Below are positions 1 through 9,423 of a DNA stretch of 64,000 nt, piece by piece; the first letter of the stretch is position 1, and every line of letters begins with the position of its first letter. This DNA comes from Arenibacter echinorum (GTDB taxonomy: Bacteria; Bacteroidota; Bacteroidia; Flavobacteriales; Flavobacteriaceae). Both the position numbers and the translations under genes were made by a program. The stretch spans positions 535,360 to 599,359 of the forward strand of contig NZ_QLLN01000001.1 of assembly GCF_003259375.1 (NCBI RefSeq). Reading direction: 5' to 3'. A model generated the notes under the pieces. It had not been told where the DNA came from. It saw nothing but the letters and a program-made list of their open reading frames with translations, and did not search any database.

Positions 1-839
1 TCAAAAGACACCCTGTCCCTAACTATTTGGGGATCTATTCCGTTTATCTTATTTACCTTAATAAGTGGGAAATACTTCTCACCTTCTTTTGGAGGACGAA
101 CATTTCCAAGTACGGTATCTCCAGTTTTTAATCCAAACAATCTTATTTGGGATTGTGATACATAAATATCATCTGGAGAAGAAAGGTAGTTGTAATCCGA
201 GGATCTTAAAAATCCGTAGCCATCCTGCATAATATCCAGGACCCCTTCACTTTCTATAATACTGTCGAACTCAAATTCCGGTTCTTTGTATTTGTTTTTT
301 AGGTCCTTATCAAAATTGCTGTTGTTTTTGTCAACATTACCTTTTTGATGGTGTGGATTTTTTTTATGCTGAGGTTTGTTGGGTTGCGGAGTATTTTGCT
401 GTGATGCATTTTGTTGCGTTGCACCTTTTTGAAAATCCTTTTTTGCCTGTACAGGATTATTGTGTTGGCGAGGTTTTCTTTCGCGTTTTGTATCCTCTTT
501 TTTATCTTCAACCACAGAAGTGGTTTCTTCTGGGGTGCTCAATTTTTCTGTTGGTTCAATAGATTTCACCTCCGGTTTTTCAGGTGCGGGTGCCTTTGCC
601 GCCGTTTCTTTTGGCTTAGACTTGATTATTCTAGACCTTTTGGGCTTGGCAGTACTGCTTTCCTCTGTGGTTACCTCGGTTCTTTCTTGAACAATTTTTG
701 GATTGGATGCTTGAACATCCAAAATTTGATAGACCAAATCGAGCTTTTTTAAAGTTTTAAATTTGGCAACATTTAGGCCCTGGGCTATTTCCTGAAGCTC
801 AGGAAGCTTTTTTGATTTTAAATCTGAAATCTCAAACAT
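1..839 (-). CDS. rho: Transcription termination factor Rho, 5' part (cut by window edge)
   Basis: Rho is the hexameric RNA helicase that ends transcription at Rho-dependent sites. The frame opens at the ATG complementary to 837-839 (protein [19 protein letters not shown]), a typical Rho N-terminal helical domain. A long lysine/asparagine/glutamine-rich low-complexity stretch follows, usual for Bacteroidetes Rho. Next comes the RNA-binding cold-shock-like domain, seen as [20 protein letters not shown] and [19 protein letters not shown]. The frame is still open at base 1, so the ATPase part lies outside the window. There are no close neighbours on this strand; the next gene is divergent. Identity is secure from the GFLR and [12 protein letters not shown] motifs. 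Confidence 0.95.
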   Translation of the reverse strand, partial: MFEISDLKSKKLPELQEIAQGLNVAKFKTLKKLDLVYQILDVQASNPKIVQERTEVTTEESSTAKPKRSRIIKSKPKETAAKAPAPEKPEVKSIEPTEKLSTPEETTSVVEDKKEDTKRERKPRQHNNPVQAKKDFQKGATQQNASQQNTPQPNKPQHKKNPHHQKGNVDKNNSNFDKDLKNKYKEPEFEFDSIIESEGVLDIMQDGYGFLRSSDYNYLSSPDDIYVSQSQIRLFGLKTGDTVLGNVRPPKEGEKYFPLIKVNKINGIDPQIVRDRVSF

Positions 840-1006
840 TAAGTTTTGAATAAATTATACTTATTACGAAAATATGAAGTGTATGTTGTTATTGTTTTTG
901 GATAATAAGGGGAATGAAATCCCCTGTTGGTAAGTAATCTGACTTATAACGTAGCAATATTACAAATTATTTTCAATATTAGAGTGATAATTTTTAAAAA
1001 GACGCT

Positions 1007-1014
1007 TATTTTTG
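1007..1014 (+). promoter_or_regulatory. Candidate -7 promoter box (TATTTTTG)
   Basis: TATTTTTG matches the Bacteroidetes -7 consensus TAnnTTTG and lies 22 bases before the ATG of the DUF4293 gene. No convincing -33 TTG box was seen, so this is only a candidate. Confidence 0.4.
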
Positions 1015-1036
1015 CTTCTCAATTGTATTAAAAAGC

Positions 1037-1447
1037 ATGATTCAAAGAATTCAGACCCTTTATTTAATCGTAGTTATACTATTAGGGGCGGTTGTTCCGT
1101 TTTTTGTAAATCTATGGTCGGATGCTAGGGGTAATGAAATATTCGCGGAAAATGCAGTATTTGTTTCCATTGCTTTTTATGCCGTTGCAGTCCTTGGGCT
1201 GTTGGGGATAGTTTTATATAAAAATAGACAAAATCAATTTGTAGTGAACAGGTTGAATATAATATTGAATCTTTTTTTACTAGGATTTTTCGTTTACCGA
1301 TCACTAAACTTATCCGGAGAAACTATTGTTTCTGAGAAGGGTATTGGGATGCTGATTCCTGTATTTTCTATCGTTTTTTTAGTCCTGGCCAACAGGGCAA
1401 TAAAAAAGGATGAAGATCTTGTAAAATCTGTTGATCGATTGCGTTAA
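1037..1447 (+). CDS. DUF4293 family membrane protein
   Basis: A 136-aa integral membrane protein opening MIQRIQTLYL, the hallmark of the Bacteroidetes DUF4293 family, whose function is unknown. Four hydrophobic segments are visible at about residues 5-25, 42-61, 74-91 and 106-122, with a short basic C-terminal tail (KKDEDLVKSVDRLR). Full length for the family. It is a single-gene unit next to rho, with a strong hairpin terminator 30 bases after its stop. The rho/DUF4293 adjacency is common in flavobacteria from memory, but no role follows from it. Confidence 0.85.
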   Translation: MIQRIQTLYLIVVILLGAVVPFFVNLWSDARGNEIFAENAVFVSIAFYAVAVLGLLGIVLYKNRQNQFVVNRLNIILNLFLLGFFVYRSLNLSGETIVSEKGIGMLIPVFSIVFLVLANRAIKKDEDLVKSVDRLR

Positions 1448-1476
1448 GCCTAACATCTTAGTAGTATTAGTGCGTG

Positions 1477-1504
1477 AACCCGGGGTAGTGCCCGGGTTTT
1501 TTTT
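1477..1504 (+). terminator. Rho-independent terminator after the DUF4293 gene
   Basis: Perfect 8-bp stem AACCCGGG/CCCGGGTT (1477-1484 with 1491-1498) around a 6-base loop, followed by a run of eight T that begins within the stem end. Confidence 0.9.
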
Positions 1505-1620
1505 ATTGAAACTCGGTTTAAAAAAGTTGCTTGCAACGAATTTGTAGCTGATAGTAGAACTAATTCCGCTTTTTTAGCGGGATATTGTGGTTTAATTTTG
1601 GTATCAGAGGCCCCTGAGAA

Positions 1621-2118
1621 TCATCCCCTCTTACCAAGCTCTATGATCTCCAGCTCCTTAATGTTCTCTTTTTCTATCTTAAATCTCAACATGGTCCGTA
1701 TTTGATGAAAACCATGAATTCCACATGCCCCTGGGTTCATATGTAAAAGGTTTAACTTTTTATCCCACATTACTTTTAGAATATGGGAGTGTCCAGAGAT
1801 GAAAAGTTTTGGGGGATCTCTTTTGATCTCCTCCCTGATACGCACATTATATTTGTTGGGATATCCGCCAATATGGGTCATCCAGACATCAACTTCCTCA
1901 CATTTAAATCGGTTGTCCAAAGGATATTCCAACTGAATTTTGTTTTCGTCTATATTTCCATAGACGCCTTTTACCGGCTTTATTTTTAGTAAGGTATCCA
2001 TTACTTCCAAATTACCAATGTCCCCCGCATGCCATATTTCATCGGCCTCCCCGGCATATTTTAGGATTTTCTCGTCCATATGCCCATGGGTATCGGAAAG
2101 AAGGAGTATTTTTTTCAT
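1621..2118 (-). CDS. YfcE/MJ0936-type metallophosphoesterase
   Basis: A 165-aa calcineurin-like phosphodiesterase of the small YfcE class. Metal-binding motifs are in order: D-x-H in LLSDTHGH at the N-terminus, GD in WHAGDIGN, GN in VYGNIDEN, and GHSH near residue 132 (FISGHSHI). These proteins hydrolyse phosphodiesters with Mn2+ or similar; the natural substrate is unknown. The start is taken at the ATG whose protein begins MKKILLLSDTHG. An in-frame upstream start would add 22 residues that are not typical of the family. It is a cytoplasmic, single-gene unit divergent from truA. Confidence 0.88.
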   Translation of the reverse strand: MKKILLLSDTHGHMDEKILKYAGEADEIWHAGDIGNLEVMDTLLKIKPVKGVYGNIDENKIQLEYPLDNRFKCEEVDVWMTHIGGYPNKYNVRIREEIKRDPPKLFISGHSHILKVMWDKKLNLLHMNPGACGIHGFHQIRTMLRFKIEKENIKELEIIELGKRG

Positions 2119-2309
2119 GCGTTTAATTCTTTTTAATTTTTTGCCAAGAAAACAAATGACAAATATAAAAACTAGGTAACCCAACGGGTTTTACATTGGA
2201 ATTTTTGGAGCTGTAAACATAAGGGAATTGCTCAAATGGGCATAGTAATACTTTATAACAATATTGTATTAAAACATTTCCTCTATCTGTTTTTCTCCCT
2301 TAGAACAAG

Positions 2310-2317
2310 TATCTTTG
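2310..2317 (+). promoter_or_regulatory. Candidate -7 promoter box (TATCTTTG) for truA
   Basis: TATCTTTG fits TAnnTTTG and sits 25 bases before the truA start, giving a leader of about 20 bases. The upstream -33 element is not clear. Confidence 0.45.
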
Positions 2318-2342
2318 CCTACTACAAAACTAAATTATTCAT

Positions 2343-3095
2343 TTGAGATATTTCGTCCAATTTTCTTATCAGGGCAGGTCGTATCACGGTTGGCAAAAAC
2401 AGCCCAATGCAATAAGCGTACAGGAGGTTTTGGAAAACGCTTTTTCCTTAATTTTACGGGAATCAGTGTCTCTGACAGGGGCAGGGAGAACAGACGCAGG
2501 GGTCCACGCCAGGGAAATGTTCGCCCACTTTGATTCCGATTTACTTTTTGCTGGAACGGAAATAGTTCATCGTTTAAACGCTTATCTTCCAGAAGATATA
2601 GCCATTGTTTCTATATTTGAAGTTCCCGCAGAGTCACACGCCCGCTTCGATGCTACTGAGCGTACATACGAATATTGGATAGTGCAAAATAAGAATCCCT
2701 TTTTGGTAGATGGGGCCTATTATGTGAAATATCCGTTAAATATAGAGCAGATGAACAAAGCTGCAGCTATTTTAGTGGAGCATAAGGATTTTGAATGTTT
2801 TTCAAAATCCAATACCGATGTAAAAACCTACCGCTGCGATGTTAGAAAGGCCCAATGGACCAAAGATGGAGAGAAGTTGGTTTTTACCATAAGCGCCGAT
2901 AGATTTTTGCGGAATATGGTCCGCGCCATAGTAGGAACCCTTATAGATGTTGGTTTGGGCAAATCTTCCCCGAGCAACATGGAGTATATTTTGGCAAGCA
3001 AGGATAGGGGTGAGGCCGGGGTATCGGTACCTGCAAAAGGATTATATTTGACAGCAATAAAATATCCAAAAAATATTATTGAGTACAATGGATAA
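2343..3095 (+). CDS. truA: tRNA pseudouridine(38-40) synthase TruA
   Basis: TruA isomerises uridines 38-40 of the tRNA anticodon arm to pseudouridine. The 250-aa protein starts RYFVQFSYQGRSYHGWQKQP and carries the catalytic-Asp motif GAGRTDAGVHA near residues 47-57, plus the family motif FLRNMVRAIVGT near residues 188-199. The only in-frame start downstream of a stop at 2331-2333 that gives the full N-terminus is TTG at 2343, so a TTG start is assigned. Its last 8 bases overlap the ATG of the following ABC exporter, so the two are probably co-translated. Confidence 0.93.
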   Translation: MRYFVQFSYQGRSYHGWQKQPNAISVQEVLENAFSLILRESVSLTGAGRTDAGVHAREMFAHFDSDLLFAGTEIVHRLNAYLPEDIAIVSIFEVPAESHARFDATERTYEYWIVQNKNPFLVDGAYYVKYPLNIEQMNKAAAILVEHKDFECFSKSNTDVKTYRCDVRKAQWTKDGEKLVFTISADRFLRNMVRAIVGTLIDVGLGKSSPSNMEYILASKDRGEAGVSVPAKGLYLTAIKYPKNIIEYNG

Positions 3096-4854
3096 GGATA
3101 CAGGAAAAGCATTTGATTATAGATTGTTCAAGCGTCTGCTTAGACATGTTAGGCCATATAAATTAACTTTTTACGGCGTTGCCATAGCGGCAATCTTATT
3201 GTCGGGTTTTGCTGTTCTGACCCCTATTTTAGTAGGGGAAATTGTGGATAACGCCATTACCAATAAGGACGGGCAAAAATTATTGACCTTGACCTTGGCT
3301 ATGGTAGGAGTTTTGATCGGCGAAGTTTTAAGTCAGCTTTATTTTAATTATTACGCCAATTGGTTGGGGGAATCCGTCATTAAGGATATTCGGATAAATC
3401 TCTTTAAGCACCTCATGGGTTTTAAAATGAAGTATTATGACAATTCCTCCATAGGCGTGTTGGTTACGCGTGCGGTTACGGACATGCAAAGGATAGGTGA
3501 AATTTTTAGTGAAGGTTTCTTCGTCATCGTATCCGACCTCCTTAAAATGTTGGTGGTGGCGATTGTAATGCTTGTAGCTAATTGGAAACTGTCGCTAATA
3601 GTATTTGCCGTATTGCCCATAATTTTATACGCAACCAGACTGTTTCAAAAGGCCATGAAGGTTGCTTTTATTGAGGTAAGGGCACAGGTTTCAAATCTAA
3701 ATTCTTTTGTGCAGGAACGTATCACCGGAATGAAGATAGTACAGTTGTTTACGAGGGAAGAGATAGAGAAGGAAAAATTCAGGGAAATCAATGAGAAACA
3801 TCAAAATGCCTGGTTAAAAACAGTTTGGTACAACTCCATTTTTTTTCCGGTGGCTGAAATTGTATCCTCTATTACCGTTGGATTGATAGTGTGGTACGGG
3901 GGTCTGCAGAATGTTACCAATATTAGTAAGGAAGAATACGGTACCATTTTCATGTTCATATTGCTGTCCAGTATGTTGTTCAGGCCACTTAGGCAAATTG
4001 CGGATAAATTCAATACCTTACAAATGGGAATGGTAGCCGCCAATAGGGTGTTTAAAATATTGGATACGGACAGTAATATTCAAGACGTAGGTACAATAGA
4101 TAAAGACAGTATTAAAGGGGATATTGAGTTTCAAAATGTGCGCTTCGGCTATTTGGAAAATGAGGAAGTGCTACATGGAATTTCCTTTAAGGTAAAGGCG
4201 GGAGAGACCATTGCCATAGTGGGGGCAACGGGAGCCGGAAAATCTACCATAATTAATTTGCTCAATCGTTTCTACGAAATTAATTCCGGAGCTATTTTGA
4301 TTGATGGGATTAATATCAAGGACTACAAGTTAAACTCTTTAAGGTCTAAAATTGCCGTAGTGTTGCAGGATGTATTTCTTTTTGCCGATACAATAGCCAA
4401 TAATATTTCCCTAAAGAATGATGCTATTACCATAGAGCTTATGGAACAGGCCGCAAAGCAGATAGGTGTCCATGAATTTATTTCCAGTCTTCCCGGAGGT
4501 TATACCTACAATATAAAGGAAAGGGGTACCATGCTTTCCAGTGGTCAGCGACAGTTGATAGCCTTTTTAAGGGCCTATGTAAGTAATCCCAGTATTTTGG
4601 TATTGGATGAGGCTACATCTTCGGTAGATACCTATTCCGAGCAGTTGATACAACGTGCAACGGAAAAGATTACCGAAGGGCGTACTTCCATTATAATAGC
4701 ACATCGTTTGGCAACGATTAAAAAGGCCGATAAAATATTGGTAATGCAGGACGGCTTGATAGTCGAGACAGGAACCCATAAAGAACTATTGAAACAAAAA
4801 GGGTATTATCAAAATTTATATGAAGCCCAATTTTTGGCCGAAGAGGTAGCCTAA
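3088..4854 (+). CDS. ABC exporter, fused permease and ATPase (MsbA-like)
   Basis: A 588-aa half-transporter. Six membrane helices occupy about residues 20-320 (ABC_membrane type). The nucleotide-binding domain carries Walker A GATGAGKST near residue 378, the signature LSSGQ near residue 481, Walker B ILVLDEATS near residue 503 and the switch histidine in IIAHRL. Such homodimers export lipids, peptides or drugs across the inner membrane; the substrate cannot be read here. Start is the ATG at 3088 inside the end of truA. The gene ends 22 bases from the convergent stop of cdaA. Confidence 0.9.
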   Translation: MDKDTGKAFDYRLFKRLLRHVRPYKLTFYGVAIAAILLSGFAVLTPILVGEIVDNAITNKDGQKLLTLTLAMVGVLIGEVLSQLYFNYYANWLGESVIKDIRINLFKHLMGFKMKYYDNSSIGVLVTRAVTDMQRIGEIFSEGFFVIVSDLLKMLVVAIVMLVANWKLSLIVFAVLPIILYATRLFQKAMKVAFIEVRAQVSNLNSFVQERITGMKIVQLFTREEIEKEKFREINEKHQNAWLKTVWYNSIFFPVAEIVSSITVGLIVWYGGLQNVTNISKEEYGTIFMFILLSSMLFRPLRQIADKFNTLQMGMVAANRVFKILDTDSNIQDVGTIDKDSIKGDIEFQNVRFGYLENEEVLHGISFKVKAGETIAIVGATGAGKSTIINLLNRFYEINSGAILIDGINIKDYKLNSLRSKIAVVLQDVFLFADTIANNISLKNDAITIELMEQAAKQIGVHEFISSLPGGYTYNIKERGTMLSSGQRQLIAFLRAYVSNPSILVLDEATSSVDTYSEQLIQRATEKITEGRTSIIIAHRLATIKKADKILVMQDGLIVETGTHKELLKQKGYYQNLYEAQFLAEEVA

Positions 4855-4876
4855 GGTTTCCTTTGAGGTTATACAA

Positions 4877-5662
4877 TTAAAGCAGGTCCGATTTAATTAA
4901 ACTGGAAAGTTCTTCCAAATCCTTGTACAATACAAATTCACCATTTTTTATATAGGATATAAGGCCCGTTTCCTCACTCACTATGATGGCCAGGGCATCT
5001 GTTTTTTCCGTTATACCTACTGCTGCCCTATGTCTAAGTCCAAATCGCAATGGTATGGAACGTTCGTTGGAAACAGGGAGTATTACACGGGTAGCCACTA
5101 TAAAATTATCCTCAATAACGGCCGCTCCATCATGTAAGGGGCTGTTCTTATAAAAAATACTTTCCAGAATAGGCTGGGTTATTTCAATATACATTTTATC
5201 TCCGGTCGACTTAACAAAGTCCAAGGAATTATTTCTGCCAATAATGATCAGGGCACCGGTTTTGGTACTTCCCATTCTTTCACAGGCAGATATAATAGCA
5301 TCAACATTAGTGCCTATGGTAAGTCCGTCTTCCTTGAGGAATTTAAAATGCTTTAAAAAATTGCGTTTGGAGGCTAAATTGGTAGAGCCTACCATCAATA
5401 GAAATTTTCTGATTTCCTGTTGGAAAACAATGATAAGGGCAATTAGGCCCACTTGCATAAAACCACCGACCATGCTACTGATCATTTTCATATCCAAAAC
5501 TTCGGTCAACTTCCAAAAAGCCCAAACAATAACGATTCCTATAAATATGTTAATGGCTACGGTTCCACGGACTAATTGGTATACATAATACATTAGTATA
5601 GCCACCAAAAAGATGTCTATAATATCGGTAACACTAAAATCTAAGAAGTTTAAAAAATCCAA
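4877..5662 (-). CDS. cdaA: Diadenylate cyclase CdaA
   Basis: CdaA makes cyclic di-AMP from two ATP at the inner membrane; c-di-AMP governs osmotic and envelope homeostasis. The 261-aa protein has N-terminal hydrophobic helices (about residues 12-90), a linker, and a DAC domain with the DGA motif (NSPLHDGAAVIED, near residue 177) and the RHR motif (FGLRHRAAVGI, near residue 211). Both motifs are intact, so it should be active. The start is TTG at 5662; no in-frame ATG is seen upstream. No ybbR gene follows; folP lies immediately upstream on the same strand. Confidence 0.93.
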   Translation of the reverse strand: MDFLNFLDFSVTDIIDIFLVAILMYYVYQLVRGTVAINIFIGIVIVWAFWKLTEVLDMKMISSMVGGFMQVGLIALIIVFQQEIRKFLLMVGSTNLASKRNFLKHFKFLKEDGLTIGTNVDAIISACERMGSTKTGALIIIGRNNSLDFVKSTGDKMYIEITQPILESIFYKNSPLHDGAAVIEDNFIVATRVILPVSNERSIPLRFGLRHRAAVGITEKTDALAIIVSEETGLISYIKNGEFVLYKDLEELSSLIKSDLL

Positions 5663-5772
5663 TCCTGTGGTTTTTGTAAAAATAGGAAATAAGCTATAAC
5701 CTCATGATAAATTCGAAAAAATGTTTTGGCTCTTTTTTGAACAATTTTTCATTAGCTGGGAATAAAAATTGG

Positions 5773-6612
5773 TCACAGATGATTCTCGGATCCGTTAATG
5801 GCATTAAACAAATGGATACATTCCATGGCCTCCTTAACATCATGTACCCTTAATATATGAGATCCTTTGGTAAGCGAGTACATATGTAGGGCCGTACTGC
5901 CGTTCAAGGCATTTTTTGGAGTGGTTTCGAGTAGTCTGTAAATCATGGATTTCCTGCTTACGCCCGTTAAAATTGGCAGGTCCATGGTGTGCAGTAGATT
6001 AAATTTTTTCAGAATTTCATAGTTCTGTCCCAAGGTTTTTGCGAACCCAAAACCTGGATCAATAATAATATCATTAATACCGGCAGCCCTTGCCAAGGCT
6101 ACTTTTTCCGAAAAATAATATAGTATTTCTCCCAAAAGGTTTTCGTAATTGGTCATGCCCTGCATAGTTCCGGGAGTTCCTTTCATATGCATCATAATAT
6201 ATGGTGCCCGGTGCTTACCTACTATTTCCAACATATTTGGATCCAAATTACCAGCGGAAATGTCATTGATTATTGCTGCTCCAAGGGAAAGACATTCATC
6301 GGCAACCCTACTTCTATAGGTGTCTATGGAGATAAGGATGTCCGGGAAGGTCTTTAGTAATAGTTTTAGGATAGGGATAATTCGAGCCAATTCCTCACTT
6401 TCTTCTACAAGATCCGCACCTGGCCTGGAACTGTATGCCCCGATATCTATAAAACTTGCCCCATTGGCCAACATGGTTTCTACCTGTGCAATAATCTCGG
6501 TTTCGTCTTTGTATTTGCCACCATCGTAGAAGGAGTCGGGAGTAATATTGATTATCCCCATTACTCTGGGAGTACTTAGGTCCACTAAATTTCCTTTGCA
6601 GTTAATGGTCAT
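5773..6612 (-). CDS. folP: Dihydropteroate synthase FolP
   Basis: FolP condenses 6-hydroxymethyl-dihydropterin pyrophosphate with p-aminobenzoate in folate synthesis and is the sulfonamide target. The 279-aa TIM-barrel protein shows MGIINITPDSFYDGG near residues 18-32, a GAYSSRPGA loop, ISIDTYRS, IINDISAG and DPGFGFAKT. All signature elements are present and length is normal. It starts at ATG (complement of 6610-6612) and is transcribed with cdaA, 110 bases downstream, the usual flavobacterial order. Divergent from the DUF1599 gene across a 108-base AT-rich promoter region. Confidence 0.94.
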   Translation of the reverse strand: MTINCKGNLVDLSTPRVMGIINITPDSFYDGGKYKDETEIIAQVETMLANGASFIDIGAYSSRPGADLVEESEELARIIPILKLLLKTFPDILISIDTYRSRVADECLSLGAAIINDISAGNLDPNMLEIVGKHRAPYIMMHMKGTPGTMQGMTNYENLLGEILYYFSEKVALARAAGINDIIIDPGFGFAKTLGQNYEILKKFNLLHTMDLPILTGVSRKSMIYRLLETTPKNALNGSTALHMYSLTKGSHILRVHDVKEAMECIHLFNAINGSENHL

Positions 6613-6720
6613 GTTATTTATAAGATAAAGGGGAGTAAAACTTTTGGTAGTTAAGTTTAAATCTCGATTTTTGAATAGTTTAAAATTTTAAGCGAAATTT
6701 ACACAAATTAGAAAGATTAA

Positions 6721-7269
6721 ATGCATAATACTTCCGAGCAATACAATGCCGTCATTAAAATTTGTAGGGACCTTTTCCTGAAAAAGATGCAAGATTACGG
6801 CAGTGCATGGCGAATTTTAAGGCTTCCATCCCTTACAGATCAAATTTATATCAAAGCACAGCGCATTAGGAGTTTGCAGGAAAATGAAGTGCGCAAGGTG
6901 GATGAGGATGAGGTTTCCGAGTTTATCGGAATTATTAATTATTCCATTATGGCTTTGATTCAAATCGAAAAAGGAATAGTTGATCAACCAGATCTTTCCG
7001 CTGCAGAAGCTGTGACCCTGTTTGATAAGCACATTTCCATTACCAAGACCTTAATGGAAAATAAGAACCACGATTATGGCGAAGCCTGGCGGGAGATGAG
7101 GGTGAGTTCCCTGACAGATCTAATTTTGCAGAAGTTGTTGCGCGTTAAGCAAATAGAGGACAATAAAGGAAAAACATTAGTCAGTGAAGGGATAGATGCC
7201 AACTATCAGGATATGATCAACTATGCTGTATTTGCAATGATACATCTTGGGCAAAAAACAACATCCTAA
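6721..7269 (+). CDS. DUF1599 protein with two internal repeats
   Basis: A 182-aa cytoplasmic protein of the DUF1599 (nucleotide-modification-associated) family. It is an internal duplication: residues about 22-75 (QDYGSAWRILRLPSLTDQI) and about 113-175 (HDYGEAWREMRVSSLTDLI) align with conserved DYG-AWR, SLTD and late YSIMALIQIE/YAVFAMIHLG segments. The family is small and helical; a catalytic role has not been established as far as I know. The gene is conserved next to folP in flavobacteria, from memory, suggesting a link to folate or nucleotide metabolism, but that is inference. Confidence 0.85.
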   Translation: MHNTSEQYNAVIKICRDLFLKKMQDYGSAWRILRLPSLTDQIYIKAQRIRSLQENEVRKVDEDEVSEFIGIINYSIMALIQIEKGIVDQPDLSAAEAVTLFDKHISITKTLMENKNHDYGEAWREMRVSSLTDLILQKLLRVKQIEDNKGKTLVSEGIDANYQDMINYAVFAMIHLGQKTTS

Positions 7270-7350
7270 ATTTAATATTTAAACTTGTCCATTTAAGGCC
7301 GGTAAGTGATGATATCAATTTAAGTATAAAAATCAGAATTGTATTAGAAT

Positions 7351-8448
7351 ATGAAATATTTAGTGACTTTGTGTCGTATAATTGTAGGCATTTTATTTAT
7401 AATCAGCGGATTTATTAAATTGAATGATCCAGTTGGGTTTTCCTTTAAATTGGAAGAATATTTTAGTCCAGGAGTACTCGATTTGGGTTTTTTGATGCCC
7501 TATGCATTAGGAATCTCTATTTTTGTAGTAATCCTGGAGGTACTGTTGGGTATTATGTTATTAATTGGGTTCAGAGCTAGAATTACGGTCTGGAGCTTAC
7601 TTTTGATGATCATTTTCTTTACTTTTCTTACTTTTTATTCCGCATATTTCAATAAGGTTACCGATTGTGGCTGTTTTGGGGATGCCATAAAATTAACGCC
7701 TTGGGAATCCTTTACCAAGGATGTGATTTTATTGCTACTTATTGTCGTACTCTTCATGGGTGTAAAACATATTAAATCGCCTTTTGGTGATAGTTCCAAA
7801 AGACTTATTGTAGGTCTTAGTTTGTTGGTTAGTGCTATCTTTGCCTATTATGTGCTTAATCATTTACCAGCTTTGGATTTTAGGCCTTATAAAATAGGTG
7901 CCAATATTGAGGAAGGCATGAGTGTGCCAGAGGACGCTCCGGTAGCCATTTTTGATTACAGTTGGAAGTTTAATGTGGATGGCGAAGAAAAGGTAGTGGT
8001 TACCAATGGCGATTATCCGGCTGTAAATGGAGAGTTTATTGGAGTGGAAACCAAGGAAATTCAAAAGGGATACGAACCTCCGATCCATGATTTTACAATT
8101 GAATTGGATGGTGAGGATATGGCAGCCTCCTTGCTACAGGAACCTAAATTGGTTATGGTGATAGCCTATGATCTGGCAAAGAGCAATTACAGGGCTTTTG
8201 GTGAGATTAAGGAGGTAACAGATAAGGCTATGAAGAATGGATATAAGGTTATAGGAATGTCCGCTTCGGGAAAGGATTATACCCAAAAACTGAAAAAGGA
8301 ATATCAATTGGGTTTCGATTTTTATTTCACAGATGAAACCACTTTAAAAACCATTGTACGCTCCAATCCTGGTGTGTTGGTGTTGGAAGAGGGGACAATA
8401 ATACAAAAAGTCCATTACAACGACTTGGAGGATTTGAAGTTTGAATAA
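7351..8448 (+). CDS. BT_3928 family DoxX/MauE-like membrane protein
   Basis: A 365-aa protein. The N-terminal half (about residues 4-170) has five hydrophobic segments and a DoxX/MauE-like pattern (IVGILFIISGFIKLNDPVG), with the cysteine pair in TDCGCFGD. The C-terminal half (about 240-365) is thioredoxin-fold-like but has no CxxC, so it is not an obvious redox catalyst. The family occurs across Bacteroidetes beside tpiA and the DUF1599 gene, as here. Function is unknown; a role in periplasmic thiol or quinone redox is inferred from the MauE resemblance only. Confidence 0.8.
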   Translation: MKYLVTLCRIIVGILFIISGFIKLNDPVGFSFKLEEYFSPGVLDLGFLMPYALGISIFVVILEVLLGIMLLIGFRARITVWSLLLMIIFFTFLTFYSAYFNKVTDCGCFGDAIKLTPWESFTKDVILLLLIVVLFMGVKHIKSPFGDSSKRLIVGLSLLVSAIFAYYVLNHLPALDFRPYKIGANIEEGMSVPEDAPVAIFDYSWKFNVDGEEKVVVTNGDYPAVNGEFIGVETKEIQKGYEPPIHDFTIELDGEDMAASLLQEPKLVMVIAYDLAKSNYRAFGEIKEVTDKAMKNGYKVIGMSASGKDYTQKLKKEYQLGFDFYFTDETTLKTIVRSNPGVLVLEEGTIIQKVHYNDLEDLKFE

Positions 8449-8526
8449 TTCTTAAGCAATGCCTCTATAACCAAAGATAAATTAGCCTTAACGATATTAA
8501 AGGGAACAACATAAATTAGAATCAAA

Positions 8527-9279
8527 ATGAGAAGTAAAATAGTAGCAGGAAATTGGAAAATGAACAAGAATTTAGCGGAAACAGAAGTTTTGTTAGCAGA
8601 ACTTTCCGCTAAACTTCCAGATACCAAGGCAGAAGTGATGGTGGCACCTACATTTGTAAATTTGAGCGCTGCGGTGGATCAATTAAAATCATCCAGCATT
8701 GAGGTAGTAGCCCAGAACATGCATTTTGCGGAAAATGGCGCCTACACTGGTGAAATATCGGCCAATATGCTGTTAGGGATAGGGGTAGACACCGTAATTA
8801 TAGGTCACTCGGAAAGAAGGGCTTATTTTGGAGAGACCGATGAGATTTTAGCCAAAAAGGTAGTAGCTGCCCTGGGAAAAAACATGAGAGTAATGTTTTG
8901 CTTTGGAGAGGAATTGGAGGATCGTAAGTCCAGTAACCACTTTAAAATTGTGGAAAGCCAATTAAAAAATGCTTTATTTTCCTTAGATGCCTCTGCATGG
9001 AGTAAAATTATCCTGGCCTATGAGCCGGTATGGGCCATAGGTACCGGAGAAACCGCTTCGCCGGAACAAGCACAGGAAATGCACGCTTTTATTCGCAAGA
9101 CTATTACCAATGCTTATGATGCAGGTATAGCAAACAATGTTTCCATACTTTACGGAGGTAGTGTGAAACCAAATAATGCGGTAGAGATTTTTTCCAAACC
9201 GGATGTAGATGGCGGTTTAATAGGTGGAGCTGCTTTGGTAGCGGACGACTTTATTGCTATAATTAACGCAATAGCATAA
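8527..9279 (+). CDS. tpiA: Triose-phosphate isomerase
   Basis: TpiA interconverts dihydroxyacetone phosphate and glyceraldehyde 3-phosphate in glycolysis. The 250-aa protein has the catalytic Lys in AGNWKMN, His in IGHSERR, the catalytic Glu in AYEPVWAIGTG and the phosphate loop YGGSVKPNN, followed by GGLIGGAAL. Complete and typical. ATG start at 8527. It is followed by a weak hairpin terminator and then prmA. Confidence 0.97.
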   Translation: MRSKIVAGNWKMNKNLAETEVLLAELSAKLPDTKAEVMVAPTFVNLSAAVDQLKSSSIEVVAQNMHFAENGAYTGEISANMLLGIGVDTVIIGHSERRAYFGETDEILAKKVVAALGKNMRVMFCFGEELEDRKSSNHFKIVESQLKNALFSLDASAWSKIILAYEPVWAIGTGETASPEQAQEMHAFIRKTITNAYDAGIANNVSILYGGSVKPNNAVEIFSKPDVDGGLIGGAALVADDFIAIINAIA

Positions 9280-9361
9280 GAAACCGACAATAAATATTGG
9301 ATTCAAGCCTTGTGATAATTACTTAATTGAAGGGTTTGGGTGCAACGAAATAATTTAAAGG

Positions 9362-9387
9362 CCCGTTGAAATATCAACGGGTTCTTC
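9362..9387 (+). terminator. Hairpin terminator after tpiA
   Basis: Perfect stem CCCGTTGA/TCAACGGG (9362-9369 with 9374-9381) around a 4-base loop, followed by TTCTTCTT. The T run is interrupted, so strength is uncertain. Confidence 0.6.
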
Positions 9388-9423
9388 TTACCTAAAAGGT
9401 GTCTAATTAAGTTTTTTAACGAA

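Noticed and set aside
411..752. 113-aa plus-strand frame and overlapping frames across 299-752
   Set aside because: Shadow of the low-complexity insertion of rho on the minus strand; the rho frame explains the region.
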